Shown: positions 43,987-53,956, counted from the first letter of the stretch. The stretch: 64,000 nucleotides of DNA from Chryseobacterium wanjuense (GCF_900111495.1 NZ_FOIU01000001.1:1116001-1180000); one strand, 5' to 3'. Translations and numbers: made by a program. The notes: generated by a model not told the origin, from the letters alone.

Positions 43987-45069
43987 ATGAAAAAGATTTC
44001 TGTAATTTTTATTCTGCCGGATTTGGAAACCGGAGGCGCAGAAAGGATTGTAACTACGATTGCGAATCACCTCTCCCGAGATCGATTTGAACCTAAGATT
44101 TTGCTTTTACGGAAGAAAGGAGGCTATCTCAATTTCCTTAAAAAAGATGTTGAAATTATTGACATCAATACGGAAAGAATCAGGCACTCTTTGAAGCCTA
44201 TTTTAGGTGAAATCTATCGCCGGAAACCCGATATTGTCTTTTCCGGGTTTGGTGAAGTGAATGCATATTTGTCCTTATTTATCAAGCTTTTCCCAAGAAC
44301 GAAATTTATTGCCCGCGAAACCAATGTCGTTTCCCAGCATGTCACACGAAAGGAAATCAAATTTTTCTATAATTTTTACAATAATTACGATAAAATCATT
44401 GCTCAGAGTGATGATATGATGCGTGATCTGACGAGAAATTTTAAGATTAAATCAGATAAAATTATCAAAATCAATAATCCAGTAGATTTCGATTTTATTG
44501 AAGAAAAAATGGCATTTTCCCCTAAGCCCGAATGTTTTAAATATAATTATAAAAATGTAGTAGCCATCGGAAACTTATCGGCCAGAAAAGGGTTTGATAA
44601 TTTGTTGAAAGTTTTTGCAAGGCTTAAAAATGAAAATATTTTACTCCATATTTTAGGAGACGGAAAAGATCGTGAGGTACTGCATCAGATGAAAGATTTT
44701 TTAGGGTTAAAAAATATCGTTTTTCATGGAAGGCAGGAAAATCCGTATCAGTTTTTGAAGTACGCCGATTTATTCATTCTTTCTTCGAGGTATGAAGGGT
44801 TTCCGAACGTTTTACTGGAAGCCGGAGCCTGCGGAACATATTCGTTAGCCAACAATTGTCCGGGCGGAATCAATGAAATCATTCAGAATAATATCAACGG
44901 CGAGATTTCGGATATCGATAATCCCGAAGATTTTTCCCAGAAAATTATGAGAATTCTTCATGGAAGTTATGATAAAGATTCAATAAAAAATTCTATTAAA
45001 TCACGATTTTCAAAGAATATTATTTTGGATAGATATGAGAAGGTTTTGTTGGATTTAATGAAAAAATAA
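43987..45069 (+). CDS. Glycosyltransferase family 4 protein
   Basis: A 360-residue GT-B glycosyltransferase. The N terminus carries the donor-site loop LPDLETGGAERIV, and the C-terminal half carries the GT4 signature SSRYEGFPNVLLEAGACG (the EX7E-type acidic pair). It likely adds a sugar to a polysaccharide or glycoconjugate; acceptor and donor are not predictable. GTG at 43984 precedes the ATG at 43987; the ATG is preferred. It stands alone, not in a polysaccharide cluster. Confidence 0.9.
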   Translation: MKKISVIFILPDLETGGAERIVTTIANHLSRDRFEPKILLLRKKGGYLNFLKKDVEIIDINTERIRHSLKPILGEIYRRKPDIVFSGFGEVNAYLSLFIKLFPRTKFIARETNVVSQHVTRKEIKFFYNFYNNYDKIIAQSDDMMRDLTRNFKIKSDKIIKINNPVDFDFIEEKMAFSPKPECFKYNYKNVVAIGNLSARKGFDNLLKVFARLKNENILLHILGDGKDREVLHQMKDFLGLKNIVFHGRQENPYQFLKYADLFILSSRYEGFPNVLLEAGACGTYSLANNCPGGINEIIQNNINGEISDIDNPEDFSQKIMRILHGSYDKDSIKNSIKSRFSKNIILDRYEKVLLDLMKK

Positions 45070-45078
45070 TGACTGAAT

Positions 45079-45110
45079 TTGCGTTATGGACTCTTATTTT
45101 TTTACATTTG
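45079..45110 (+). promoter_or_regulatory. Promoter of the Cys-rich small protein gene
   Basis: TTG at 45079-45081, 21 bases, TACATTTG at 45103-45110. The leader to the GTG at 45147 is about 30 bases. Confidence 0.55.
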
Positions 45111-45146
45111 ACCTTCATTAATTTTATTTAAAATCAATATTTATCA

Positions 45147-45497
45147 GTGAAGAAAATTCCTCAAATCGGATGTGCCTGCGAAAAGCCTTCCTCGCACTAT
45201 ACTGAATATAGAAGTTCTGAATTGGGCATAGATCATACCAATGGAAGATATGCGGAAGTAACTATTCAGCAATGCAAGCTTTGCCAAAGAATTTGGATTC
45301 ATTATTTTGTTGAGTTTGAAAGTTTTTCCAAATCCGGAAGATGGTACAAAGGAATCGTTTCTAAAAAAGACCGTCCTAACATAACTCCTGAAAATGCTGT
45401 AGAATATTTGGAAGGCCTTGAATGGTATGTTTACGGTGGTTCTTATTTTGAAAGTACGGGAACTATTGGGCAGGGTAAAGTGAATGTTGATTTATAA
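45147..45497 (+). CDS. Small protein with possible zinc site (GTG start)
   Basis: A 116-residue protein with CAC near residue 9 and CKLC near 43, a pattern compatible with one zinc ion. Aromatic segments RIWIHYFVEFE and EGLEWYVYGGSYFES follow. The start is GTG at 45147; no ATG occurs in the early part of the frame and a fitting promoter lies just upstream. Function unknown. Confidence 0.7.
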   Translation: MKKIPQIGCACEKPSSHYTEYRSSELGIDHTNGRYAEVTIQQCKLCQRIWIHYFVEFESFSKSGRWYKGIVSKKDRPNITPENAVEYLEGLEWYVYGGSYFESTGTIGQGKVNVDL

Positions 45498-45498
45498 A

Positions 45499-45630
45499 TT
45501 GGCTGGAAGTCTGAAGCTGGAGGTTGGAAGATAATGTATGAATAATTAGACTTAGTGTAAATTTTTAAATTAAAATCAAAATATTCGCAATACTTTAAAC
45601 TTCCATCACCCATCATCTGTCTTCCATCTC
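45499..45630. repeat. CTTCCATC/GGTTGGAAG heptad-like repeats
   Basis: GGCTGGAAGTCTGAAGCTGG near 45500 and CTTCCATCACCCATCATCTG near 45601 recall the stretches at 15568 and 40226. They fill most of the gap before lpdA. Confidence 0.6.
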
Positions 45631-45724
45631 AAAAATTTGACAAATCTCACTTTCTCACGTGGTAATTAATCGTTAAATTTGTAAGAATAAAGAAAGTTAA
45701 TAATAAACAAATTCATAAAATAAC

Positions 45725-47128
45725 ATGAGTCAATTCGATGTTACCGTAATCGGTTCTGGTCCTGGTGGTTATGTTGCTGCAATCCGTGCTGCACAATTAG
45801 GTTTCACAACAGCAATTATTGAAAAATATCCAACTTTGGGAGGAACTTGTCTTAACGTGGGATGTATTCCGTCAAAAGCGCTTTTGGACAGCTCTGAACA
45901 TTTTGAAAACGCAAAACACAATTTTGCAGGTCACGGAATCATTATCAATGAGCCGCAAGCTGACATCGCAAGAATGATTGAGCGTAAAAACGAAGTGGTA
46001 AAACAAAATACAGATGGTATCAATTACCTGATGAACAAAAACAAAATCACTGTTTTTGAAGGAGTTGGAAGCTTCGAATCTGCTACTCAGATAAAAGTTA
46101 CTAAAAACGACGGTTCTACGGAAACGATCGAATCAAAATATACCATCATCGCTACAGGTTCTAAGCCATCTTCTTTACCTTTCATCACATTGGATAAAGA
46201 AAGAGTGATCACTTCTACGGAAGCTTTGAATCTTAAAGAAATCCCTAAACATTTGGTAGTAATCGGAGGTGGAGTTATCGGTCTGGAATTAGGTTCTGTT
46301 TACCTAAGACTAGGCGCTCAGGTAACTGTTGTTGAGTTTATGGATAAAATCATTCCTACTATGGACGGAGCTTTAAGTAAAGAATTAACTAAAGTTTTGA
46401 AAAAACAAGGAATGAAATTCATGCTTTCTACGGCTGTTTCTGCAGTGGAACGAAATGGAGATTCTGTAAAAATCACAGCTAAAGATAAAAAAGGTGAAGA
46501 GGTAGTTGTAGAAGGAGATTACTGTTTGGTTTCTGTAGGGAGAAGACCTTACACAGACGGTCTTGGACTGGAAAAAGCTGGTGTAGAGCTTGATGAAAGA
46601 GGAAGAGTAAAAACAAACGATCACTTACAGACCAACGTTGCCAATATCTACGCGATCGGAGACGTGATCAAAGGTGCGATGCTGGCTCACAAAGCGGAGG
46701 AAGAAGGCGTTTTCGTTGCTGAAACTTTGGCTGGTCAAAAACCTCACATCAACTATAACTTGATTCCTGGTGTTGTGTACACTTGGCCTGAAGTTGCGGG
46801 AGTTGGTAAAACTGAAGAACAATTGAAAGAGGAAGGAGTAGCTTACAAAGTAGGTTCTTTCCCGATGAGAGCTTTGGGAAGAAGCCGTGCAAGTGGTGAT
46901 GTAGATGGTTTGGTTAAAATCATTGCAGACGAAAAAACAGATGAAGTTTTAGGAATGCATATCGTAGGAGCAAGAGCTGCCGACCTTATCGCAGAAGGAG
47001 TTATCGCTATGGAATTCCGTGCAAGTGCGGAAGATATCGCAAGAAGTTCTCACGCACACCCAACGTATGCAGAAGCGATCAAAGAAGCGGCATTGGATGC
47101 TACGGCGAAAAGACCGATTCATATGTAA
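45725..47128 (+). CDS. lpdA: Dihydrolipoyl dehydrogenase
   Basis: A 467-residue FAD/NAD flavoenzyme, the E3 subunit of 2-oxo acid dehydrogenase complexes. The FAD motif GSGPGGYVAAIRAAQLG is at the N terminus, the redox disulfide in GGTCLNVGCIPSK and the NAD motif in GGGVIGLELGSVYLRLG. The active-site His-Glu pair is in HAHPTYAEA near the C terminus. Length is normal. No E1/E2 genes are adjacent. Confidence 0.95.
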   Translation: MSQFDVTVIGSGPGGYVAAIRAAQLGFTTAIIEKYPTLGGTCLNVGCIPSKALLDSSEHFENAKHNFAGHGIIINEPQADIARMIERKNEVVKQNTDGINYLMNKNKITVFEGVGSFESATQIKVTKNDGSTETIESKYTIIATGSKPSSLPFITLDKERVITSTEALNLKEIPKHLVVIGGGVIGLELGSVYLRLGAQVTVVEFMDKIIPTMDGALSKELTKVLKKQGMKFMLSTAVSAVERNGDSVKITAKDKKGEEVVVEGDYCLVSVGRRPYTDGLGLEKAGVELDERGRVKTNDHLQTNVANIYAIGDVIKGAMLAHKAEEEGVFVAETLAGQKPHINYNLIPGVVYTWPEVAGVGKTEEQLKEEGVAYKVGSFPMRALGRSRASGDVDGLVKIIADEKTDEVLGMHIVGARAADLIAEGVIAMEFRASAEDIARSSHAHPTYAEAIKEAALDATAKRPIHM

Positions 47129-47154
47129 TATTTGATTAAATATTTTAATTATAT

Positions 47155-47188
47155 AAAAGGAAATCATTTTTGATTTCCTTTTTTTTGG
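47155..47188 (+). terminator. Terminator of lpdA
   Basis: AAAAGGAAATCA at 47155-47166 and its complement at 47171-47182, then T residues. Confidence 0.85.
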
Positions 47189-47222
47189 CATAAAAATGGG
47201 AAGCGTAATGATAAATTGTATT

Positions 47223-48071
47223 ATGAAGAATATTTTTATCAGTTTGTTCTTTTTTGTAGGAATAAATTCGTTTGCTCAAGAAGCGGGAAGTGTAGGTGAA
47301 CTTTTGAAAAACGAAGCCTCAAAAACGGAAATGCAATCTCCGAAATCTGGCAATAACAGAAATAATAATTCTAATAATTCTGGTTTTAGAAATCCTAACA
47401 AGCAACCGGATATGGGAAGAAACCCCAATTATCAATGGAATCAAAGAAATGGCTATGCTGAAGTTTTTCTGAGAATCCCCGAATATGGCTTTTTTACTGT
47501 AGAGCTGGGAGATCAATCTATTTCAAACAGTTCTGGTAAATATAGGTTTTTTGATTTACAGTCAGGAAGAATTCCCATCGCTATTTACAATGATGGATTT
47601 TTAGTTTACAGAACAACTCTGATGGTTCAAAATAATAACAGATTGGTTTTAGATTTCTTTACCAATAAAGGGTTGTTTCTGCTGGATTCCTATCCGGTAA
47701 AGAATCAATCTTACGGATTTAATGATTGGGATGATGTCTGGAATAATTTTTATGGAAACCCATCTGGAAATTATTTCAATGTGATGGATGATAATACTTT
47801 CCGTCAGTTTTTTGAAATGTTGAACAAAAATGCAAAATTTGATGATAATAGACTTTCATTAATCAACCAACAGATGCGCAGTTCAATGTTTACTTCTAAA
47901 CAAGTATATGAATTGGTAAAATTGATGAGTTTTGATAAAAACAAACTGCAGTTGGCAAAATCTATGTATTCCAGATGTGTAGATAAAGATAGGTATTTTA
48001 TCGTGTATGATGCCTTTGATTTTGAATCCAGCAGAAGAGATCTTTCAGAATTTATCACAAAAACAAGATAA
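47223..48071 (+). CDS. Exported DUF4476 domain protein
   Basis: A 282-residue protein. The signal peptide starts MKNIFISLFFFVGINSFAQ; the frame extends 9 codons upstream, but this Met fits the signal peptide better. An Asn-rich linker follows. Around residues 85-150 is a short beta region (FFTVELGDQSISNSSGKYR). The C-terminal 100 residues fit DUF4476 (FRQFFEMLNKNAKFDDNRL, LVKLMSFDKNKLQLAKSMY). Function of this envelope family is unknown. Confidence 0.85.
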   Translation: MKNIFISLFFFVGINSFAQEAGSVGELLKNEASKTEMQSPKSGNNRNNNSNNSGFRNPNKQPDMGRNPNYQWNQRNGYAEVFLRIPEYGFFTVELGDQSISNSSGKYRFFDLQSGRIPIAIYNDGFLVYRTTLMVQNNNRLVLDFFTNKGLFLLDSYPVKNQSYGFNDWDDVWNNFYGNPSGNYFNVMDDNTFRQFFEMLNKNAKFDDNRLSLINQQMRSSMFTSKQVYELVKLMSFDKNKLQLAKSMYSRCVDKDRYFIVYDAFDFESSRRDLSEFITKTR

Positions 48072-48078
48072 TAAAATT

Positions 48079-48104
48079 AGAGGCATTTTTGCCTCTTTTT
48101 TTTG
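48079..48104 (+). terminator. Terminator of the DUF4476 gene
   Basis: AGAGGCA at 48079-48085 pairs with TGCCTCT at 48090-48096, followed by T residues. Confidence 0.85.
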
Positions 48105-48315
48105 ATTATAATACATTAGTTTGAATCTTAGAAAGCCTACAAAAGGTTAAAATCAAAGATTTTTTTAAACTTATGTATTCTTACTTTGCGGTGTAATAAT
48201 GAACTTAAATACTCATGTACTAATCTTTTGTATCTTTTGTGGTTAAAATAAAAAGTTTAAACAGACTTTTAAATAAATCTTGCGTTTAAACATTTATAAA
48301 CCAGCTTTTTTATTA

Positions 48316-48356
48316 CTCAAACTCTAAAACTCTCAAACCCACTCACCCAAAAACTT
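48316..48356. repeat. AAACTC heptad-like repeat
   Basis: Units such as CAAACTCTAAAACTCTCAAA directly upstream of the promoter of the next gene, as at 16236. The rest of the 327-base gap is AT-rich and shows nothing else. Confidence 0.65.
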
Positions 48357-48371
48357 GCAATTATTTTCCGT

Positions 48372-48379
48372 ACCTTTGT
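48372..48379 (+). promoter_or_regulatory. Promoter -7 element of the S1-domain gene
   Basis: TACCTTTG, 19 bases before the ATG at 48399; a short leader would result. Confidence 0.5.
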
Positions 48380-48398
48380 CAGCTAATTCTATCATTAC

Positions 48399-49223
48399 AT
48401 GCTACTCGGAAAAACTCAGACTTTAAAAATTTCAGAAAAAAACAGTTCAGGATGGATCTTGACGGATGAATCAGGTGAAAAAGCATTTTTACCTAAAATT
48501 TTTGCTCAGGATGAAAAAGAAATTGGTGATGAAATTGAAGTTTTCGTGTATCAGGATGATAATAAATTGAAGGCAACAACAGAAATTCCCTTGGCGGAAG
48601 TTGGCGAATTTGCGGTGATGAGTTGTGTTCAGAGTCTTCCAAGCGGGGCTTTTATGGATTGGGGAATTATTAAAGATTTATTCATTCCTTACAAACAGCA
48701 GAAAACCAAGATCATTGAAGGCAAAAGATACCTCGTTCATATTTATATAGACGACGAACTGGAATTGATCACCGGAACCACAAAATTCAAAAGAAACCCC
48801 CAATATCAGGATTTACCCTTCAAAAAAGGAGATAAAGTAGATCTGATTATGATGAATGAAAGCGAATTGGGCTGGAATGTCGTGATTAATAAAAAATACA
48901 TCGGATTAATTTACACTTCTGATGTTTTCAAAAAATTATATCCTTTATCTGAAGAATCAGGCTATATCAAAGCGATCCGTGAAGATGGAAAAATCGACGT
49001 TTCCCTTCAGCCGGAAGGTTTTGAAAATATTGATGAATTCAAACAGAAGATTCTCGATAAACTGGAAGAAAACTACGGTTTGCTTTATCTTTCAGACAAA
49101 TCTTCCCCCGAAGAAATCAAGGATGAAGTTCAGATGAGTAAGAAAAACTTCAAAAAAGCGATCGGCGGACTTTATAAAGATAAGATCATCGATATTTCAG
49201 AAGATAAAATCAAATTATTATAA
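48399..49223 (+). CDS. S1-like RNA-binding protein (CvfB/YitL family)
   Basis: A 274-residue protein with three S1-like OB folds and a C-terminal winged helix (EEIKDEVQMSKKNFKKAIGG). Landmarks are the N-terminal LLGKTQTLKISEKNSSGWIL and GAFMDWGIIKDLFIPYKQQ, typical of CvfB. Relatives bind RNA and affect virulence-factor expression in Staphylococcus; the role here is unknown. It is a single gene with a terminator shared with the convergent T9SS substrate. Confidence 0.88.
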   Translation: MLLGKTQTLKISEKNSSGWILTDESGEKAFLPKIFAQDEKEIGDEIEVFVYQDDNKLKATTEIPLAEVGEFAVMSCVQSLPSGAFMDWGIIKDLFIPYKQQKTKIIEGKRYLVHIYIDDELELITGTTKFKRNPQYQDLPFKKGDKVDLIMMNESELGWNVVINKKYIGLIYTSDVFKKLYPLSEESGYIKAIREDGKIDVSLQPEGFENIDEFKQKILDKLEENYGLLYLSDKSSPEEIKDEVQMSKKNFKKAIGGLYKDKIIDISEDKIKLL

Positions 49224-49230
49224 AAATAAA

Positions 49231-49258
49231 AAGGAGCAGAATTTTCTGCTCCTTTTTT
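49231..49258. terminator. Bidirectional terminator
   Basis: AAGGAGCAGA at 49231-49240 pairs with TCTGCTCCTT at 49245-49254, with T on the right and A on the left. Confidence 0.85.
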
Positions 49259-49259
49259 G

Positions 49260-52200
49260 TTACTCTCTATTTTTTATCAGTAACCAACCGGTATAAACCC
49301 TGCCGTCGGAAACTTTTATCGTGTACCAATAATTACCGGTAGGAATTGGAGTTCCATTTAATTTTCCATCCCATTCCATTGGTTTTTTAGATATGATTTG
49401 TTTGAAAACCGGAAGACCTCTTCTGTCGTACACATTCACTTCAGTTCCGGGATAATTTTCAAGACCTGCAATCTTCCATTTATCATTAAATCCGTCTCCG
49501 TTTGGCGTAATGGCATTCGGAATATTAAAGATGGAAAACGGCTTCTGACCGATGATGCAGCCTCCTTTTGTTCTTACATAAACGATGTATTCTCCGATAT
49601 TTAAATTAGTGAAAATATTAGAATCCTGCCACGTAAAATTATCCAGTGAATATTCGAAATTTCCTGTTCCCGAAAGAATAACCGTAGCAGAATTATTATT
49701 AATATGTACAGCAACAATCTCGGGCAAAACAGTATAGCTTACCTCTGTATTATCTGTATTTTGACATCCAAAACTATTCGTGACGGTCACAGAATAATTC
49801 CCCGGTGTTGAAATTGTGATCGACTGCGTTGTCTCCCCTGTACTCCATACATATGATGAATAACCACTTCCAGCATCCAAAGTTACTGTTTTACCTTTAC
49901 AGAAATCAATTTTTTCAGGAAGGCTGAATTCCGGTTTCGGATTTAATGTTAAACTTAATCTTATTATTTTAAAACATCCGTCCGGCGTTAAAACTTTTAC
50001 ATGAATCACCGTTGATCCCACATTCAAAGTATAGTTCGAAGGATTGGGAATCGGGTTTCCAAGATCGTCTGTGTAAACGAATGTATAACTTCCGGGATTG
50101 GCAATGATATTACTTTGATAGGATGTTAAATTTACGATCATTGAACCTCCTGTTGTGGCATTACATAATGTTGTAGAATAATCATTGGCAGGAACATTAT
50201 TTGTAGAAAGTGTGACAGCAATAGCCAGTTTTTCTGACTCACAATTATTTAAAGTCTGAGTAACAAAATATGTCACTCCATGAACCAGAGGAGTTGTTAA
50301 TGGCAGAACATTACCTGCAGCATCATAAAATATTAATGATGTTCCCGTAACAACCAGGTTAGCTAAAGTCGGGCTTGAAGATGCACAAAAATCCTGAGCC
50401 GAATTTCCTGTTGGTTTAGGTGTTTCGTTAATGGTTACCTGAATGGCTGTTTTATTACTTTCACAACCATTAATTGTTTGTGAAGCATAGTAAGTCTGTC
50501 CGTTTACAAGCGCTGTTGTCGGCGCCAGGATATTTCCCGCTGCGTCGTACCATTTTATATTTTGCCCTGTGATTTGGATATTTGAAACGGTTGGGTGATT
50601 GCTTGCGCAGAAGATTTGCTGCGGGTTTGCTGTAGTTGGCAAAGCTGGAGCTGTTACAATTACATTTTGGTTTTGTGTCGAAACATTTCCGTTTCCATCA
50701 TTGTATGTCCAGTGAATGACATAAGTTCCCGGAAGAGAGTAGGAAAGAGGATCGGTGGTTGTCGCTGTAATCGTTCCTGCGCAATTGTCTGTAGCTGTAG
50801 GAATCGTTGAAACAACCGTGTGACAATCTCCAGTAATGTCAGCAAGTGTGGCTATATTAGGGACTGGTGCAACATTGTCACCTACGACTACGTTTACAGT
50901 GAAAGTACCATCACAAGCACCAGAACCAGCAACCTGGCAAGCATATGTTCCGGCATTGGCAGCTGTTGCATTCGGGATTGTTGGATTTTGCTGTGTTGAG
51001 GTAAATCCGTTTGGTCCTGTCCAATTATAAGTTGCCCCTCCTGTAGCATTAAGTTGAATCGTTGAATTAATACAAACCGGAGAATTTGATGAAACTACAG
51101 CAGAAGAAGTACAATCTTGAAATTTTGCAATAAATATATCATTTGATGGATGACCTCCTTGTTGCTGAAAGGTTCCGGGAGTAGCAATTCCTGTAGTATT
51201 GTTACTGGACATACCTGTAAAATATATATAACCTTCGTTGTCTTTTGTCACATATCCTAGCTGTGTACCTCCGTTTCCTCCATAAAAAGTTCCCCACTGT
51301 TTTACAATATTAGAATCATACTTTATCATGAAGGTCTTTAGATACGGTCCCGTATCTTCCATGTAAGCATTAGGTGTTGCAATATCTGTCTGATGAAGAT
51401 GATGACATAATCCGGCAAAAAATACATTACCTGTGCTGTCAATATGCGCCGTTAATTGAACCTGATATTGAAAAGGCAAATTAGTTTTAGTCACAGCATT
51501 GGTATTTAAATCTATTTTCCATATTCCGGCAGGTCCATAGACAGGTCCCGTGAGATCAGGGAATTCCCCTGCAAGTATTAAGGTGTTGTTTATGATCCTT
51601 GCTTCCCACACATAATCCTGAATAGAATTTCCAAAATAACTTGATCTGAGCAAAGTACCAGTAGTTTTTGAAAATTTTAAATACAATCCATCGGTTACTC
51701 CAGCAAAAGTAGACTGAAAAGGATTTACCATCGGAATATTGGGAGATCGTGTTGCACCAATAACTTCCAGATCACCTGTTGAAGAGAAAATATTAAAAAT
51801 TGAAGTTGAATGATCTGCTACTCCAAAAAATGTGGATCGCAATGTATTGCCAGTTAAAGCGTCTACTGTCGTAATAAATCCATCTGTATACCCATTCGGA
51901 CTAAGTTTCGCAGGTTGTGGAGCATTCAAACTTGGAAAATCCGCACTCATTGTTTGTCCACCAAGAAAAACCTGATTGTTGTTATATGAAATTGTATAGA
52001 AATCTTCCGGAGAGTTTCCTATAAAATCTTTTTGATAAAGAAGTACGCCGTTGGTATCAAATTTTACCAGTACAACATCTTGGTTGCTTGCTTGTCTTAA
52101 AATCTCACCTCCTGCATAAATATTAAAATTTTCGTCAAATGCAACATCATTAAATGAATCATCTTTTATTGTTCCAAAATAAGTACTCCATAGCTTTTGT

Positions 52201-53180
52201 CCATTTTTTGTAATTTTCATTAAAAAAGCATCAAAACCGCCAGTAAGATTTTGCTGATAAGCTCCGGAAGTAGAAATATTTGTTGGACTTGCTGTAGCAC
52301 CAAAAATATATCCTGTACTTTGAGAATCCGTTTTTATTTTTCCATAATCTTCTCCAAAACCTCCTGCATAACTTCCCCAAACTCTCGTGGGAACGGGATC
52401 GATTACAATAGTTTTATTAGAAGAATTGATAGGAGCATTAAAACCAAAAGTCTGATCACCTAAATCTCTAAAAGAAACATCAATATTTTCCTTTTTACTT
52501 CCCAAAATCCAGCTGTTTGGGATGTTTTCATACATTTCCCCAAAACGGACTTTCATTAAAAGTTTGTTATCTTTTATAGAAGTTGCAGCTCCGTTAAATT
52601 TCATTTTAATATCAGAAATTCTTCCGCCGGGATTGATGATGAAGTTATATTCAATGGGTTTTAAAGTATCTTTTGGTTTAAAAAAAACTAAATCAATATT
52701 CGGATAAATATTTTTATATAAAACTTTTTGAAAGCGATGAACATTGGTAATCCCTTTTGATTTGTTCGGAATATTATAATAGTTATCGTAATCTGAGGAT
52801 TTTCCCTCTGCAATAATTGACACATTTTTATTTGAATTTAATAATTCAATATCAATTCGATGAAACTGATTTTCATATAAAAATTCATCTTTAAAGTATG
52901 TTTTTGCATTAAGAGATTGATCTTTTTTAAATTTTGAAGAATTCGGATTTACAGTTTTTTTTATTTCATAAACATCATATGAAAATCCATTTTTCTTCAG
53001 CTGGACATTCAATCCTGCAGAGTGAAAAAGATACTTTACATCAAGGTTTTCCTTTCCGTCCTGATCTATGATCTGTCCTTTGTTTTCGTAGAAAAAATAC
53101 TCATTGTTTTGAGAAAGCTTTTTCTGAGAAAAGAAAAATCCACAGCACAATACTGTGAAAAGGAAGAATATTTTTCGCAT
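49260..53180 (-). CDS. Large T9SS substrate with type B sorting domain
   Basis: A 1306-residue cell-surface protein. A signal peptide (cleavage near FFSQ) is followed by an N-terminal DUF7948-like region (ENKGQIIDQDGKE). A beta-propeller-like region of SBBP-type repeats comes next (WSTYFGTIKDDSFNDVAFDE). Then come Ig-like modules (CQVAGSGACDGTFTV), a HYR-like module and several PKPTGNSAQDFC-type repeats. The end is the gliding-motility C-terminal domain (ITPNGDGFNDKWKIAGLENY, GNYWYTIKVSDGR), a type B signal for type IX secretion. It is probably an adhesin or surface structure. Confidence 0.9.
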   Translation of the reverse strand: MRKIFFLFTVLCCGFFFSQKKLSQNNEYFFYENKGQIIDQDGKENLDVKYLFHSAGLNVQLKKNGFSYDVYEIKKTVNPNSSKFKKDQSLNAKTYFKDEFLYENQFHRIDIELLNSNKNVSIIAEGKSSDYDNYYNIPNKSKGITNVHRFQKVLYKNIYPNIDLVFFKPKDTLKPIEYNFIINPGGRISDIKMKFNGAATSIKDNKLLMKVRFGEMYENIPNSWILGSKKENIDVSFRDLGDQTFGFNAPINSSNKTIVIDPVPTRVWGSYAGGFGEDYGKIKTDSQSTGYIFGATASPTNISTSGAYQQNLTGGFDAFLMKITKNGQKLWSTYFGTIKDDSFNDVAFDENFNIYAGGEILRQASNQDVVLVKFDTNGVLLYQKDFIGNSPEDFYTISYNNNQVFLGGQTMSADFPSLNAPQPAKLSPNGYTDGFITTVDALTGNTLRSTFFGVADHSTSIFNIFSSTGDLEVIGATRSPNIPMVNPFQSTFAGVTDGLYLKFSKTTGTLLRSSYFGNSIQDYVWEARIINNTLILAGEFPDLTGPVYGPAGIWKIDLNTNAVTKTNLPFQYQVQLTAHIDSTGNVFFAGLCHHLHQTDIATPNAYMEDTGPYLKTFMIKYDSNIVKQWGTFYGGNGGTQLGYVTKDNEGYIYFTGMSSNNTTGIATPGTFQQQGGHPSNDIFIAKFQDCTSSAVVSSNSPVCINSTIQLNATGGATYNWTGPNGFTSTQQNPTIPNATAANAGTYACQVAGSGACDGTFTVNVVVGDNVAPVPNIATLADITGDCHTVVSTIPTATDNCAGTITATTTDPLSYSLPGTYVIHWTYNDGNGNVSTQNQNVIVTAPALPTTANPQQIFCASNHPTVSNIQITGQNIKWYDAAGNILAPTTALVNGQTYYASQTINGCESNKTAIQVTINETPKPTGNSAQDFCASSSPTLANLVVTGTSLIFYDAAGNVLPLTTPLVHGVTYFVTQTLNNCESEKLAIAVTLSTNNVPANDYSTTLCNATTGGSMIVNLTSYQSNIIANPGSYTFVYTDDLGNPIPNPSNYTLNVGSTVIHVKVLTPDGCFKIIRLSLTLNPKPEFSLPEKIDFCKGKTVTLDAGSGYSSYVWSTGETTQSITISTPGNYSVTVTNSFGCQNTDNTEVSYTVLPEIVAVHINNNSATVILSGTGNFEYSLDNFTWQDSNIFTNLNIGEYIVYVRTKGGCIIGQKPFSIFNIPNAITPNGDGFNDKWKIAGLENYPGTEVNVYDRRGLPVFKQIISKKPMEWDGKLNGTPIPTGNYWYTIKVSDGRVYTGWLLIKNRE

Positions 53181-53298
53181 TGGTTACCAATTTTCCGGCA
53201 AAGATATAAAAACACCTTATTCTATTGAGATTAAGAAATATTAATGTCCTGGTTAAATTCAAAAAACTGATGCAAATCATAATAATTCTATTAATTAT

Positions 53299-53372
53299 TT
53301 TGTTTAACAATTTTGTCAAAACAGATGATTGATTTATATTTGCACAAATTTGTTTAACAAAAATGTCAAATC
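53299..53372. promoter_or_regulatory. Twin operator repeats around the tetR promoter
   Basis: TTTGTTTAACAA-N3-TGTCAAA occurs at 53299-53320 and again at 53349-53370, exactly 50 bases apart. Each contains the palindrome TTGTT-T-AACAA. The first overlaps the -33 element and the second the start codon of the TetR-type gene. They are good candidates for TetR binding sites. Confidence 0.6.
53313..53342 (+). promoter_or_regulatory. Promoter of the tetR-efflux operon
   Basis: TTG at 53313-53315, 19 bases, TATATTTG at 53335-53342, a full match to the Bacteroidota consensus, 20 bases before the ATG. Confidence 0.8.
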
Positions 53373-53956
53373 AAGCAAAAAAAGACCAAACACAAGAATT
53401 GATCAAGGAGACAGCAAAGAATTTGTTCTTTGTGAAAGGTAAGTTTGACGCTACTACCCAAGAGATTGCAGATGCAGCAGGAGTCAACAGAACACTTATA
53501 AACTACTACTTCCGCTCGAGAGATAATCTCATCCAGATTATTTTTGACGAAGCCCAGAAAGTAGAACACGAAAAATCTGAAATCATTATGAATTCGGATC
53601 TGCCTTTTAAGGAAAAAATAGGACAGTTCATAGAAGGAAGTTTGTCTACAAGTCTGCAGTATCCGTATCTGGAAACCTACATCGTTTCGCAGATCAACAA
53701 AGGAAACTGCCACAAAAAAGATATTGAAGAAGGTGAATTAAAAAAACTTTACACCGATATAGAAGCAGAAATGGAATTGGGAAAAATTGAAAAAATGAAA
53801 CCCATCCAGTTTGTTCTGAATATGGTTTCTCTTTTGGTTTTCCCAAGTGCGGTAAGGCCTTTATTGATGGAGAATCTTATGATCAATGAAGAGGAATTTG
53901 ATAAGATTATTTCCGAGAGGAAAGACATCATTCTGAACATGTTGTTTAAAAATTAA
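53363..53956 (+). CDS. TetR/AcrR family regulator
   Basis: A 197-residue repressor. The N-terminal HTH has ATTQEIADAAGVNRTLINYYFRS, the classic TetR DNA-binding helix. The C-terminal part is a ligand-binding helical domain with DUF-like variability. It precedes the TolC-adaptor-RND genes on the same strand, so it most likely represses the efflux operon and itself through the twin repeats. Confidence 0.9.
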   Translation: MSNQAKKDQTQELIKETAKNLFFVKGKFDATTQEIADAAGVNRTLINYYFRSRDNLIQIIFDEAQKVEHEKSEIIMNSDLPFKEKIGQFIEGSLSTSLQYPYLETYIVSQINKGNCHKKDIEEGELKKLYTDIEAEMELGKIEKMKPIQFVLNMVSLLVFPSAVRPLLMENLMINEEEFDKIISERKDIILNMLFKN

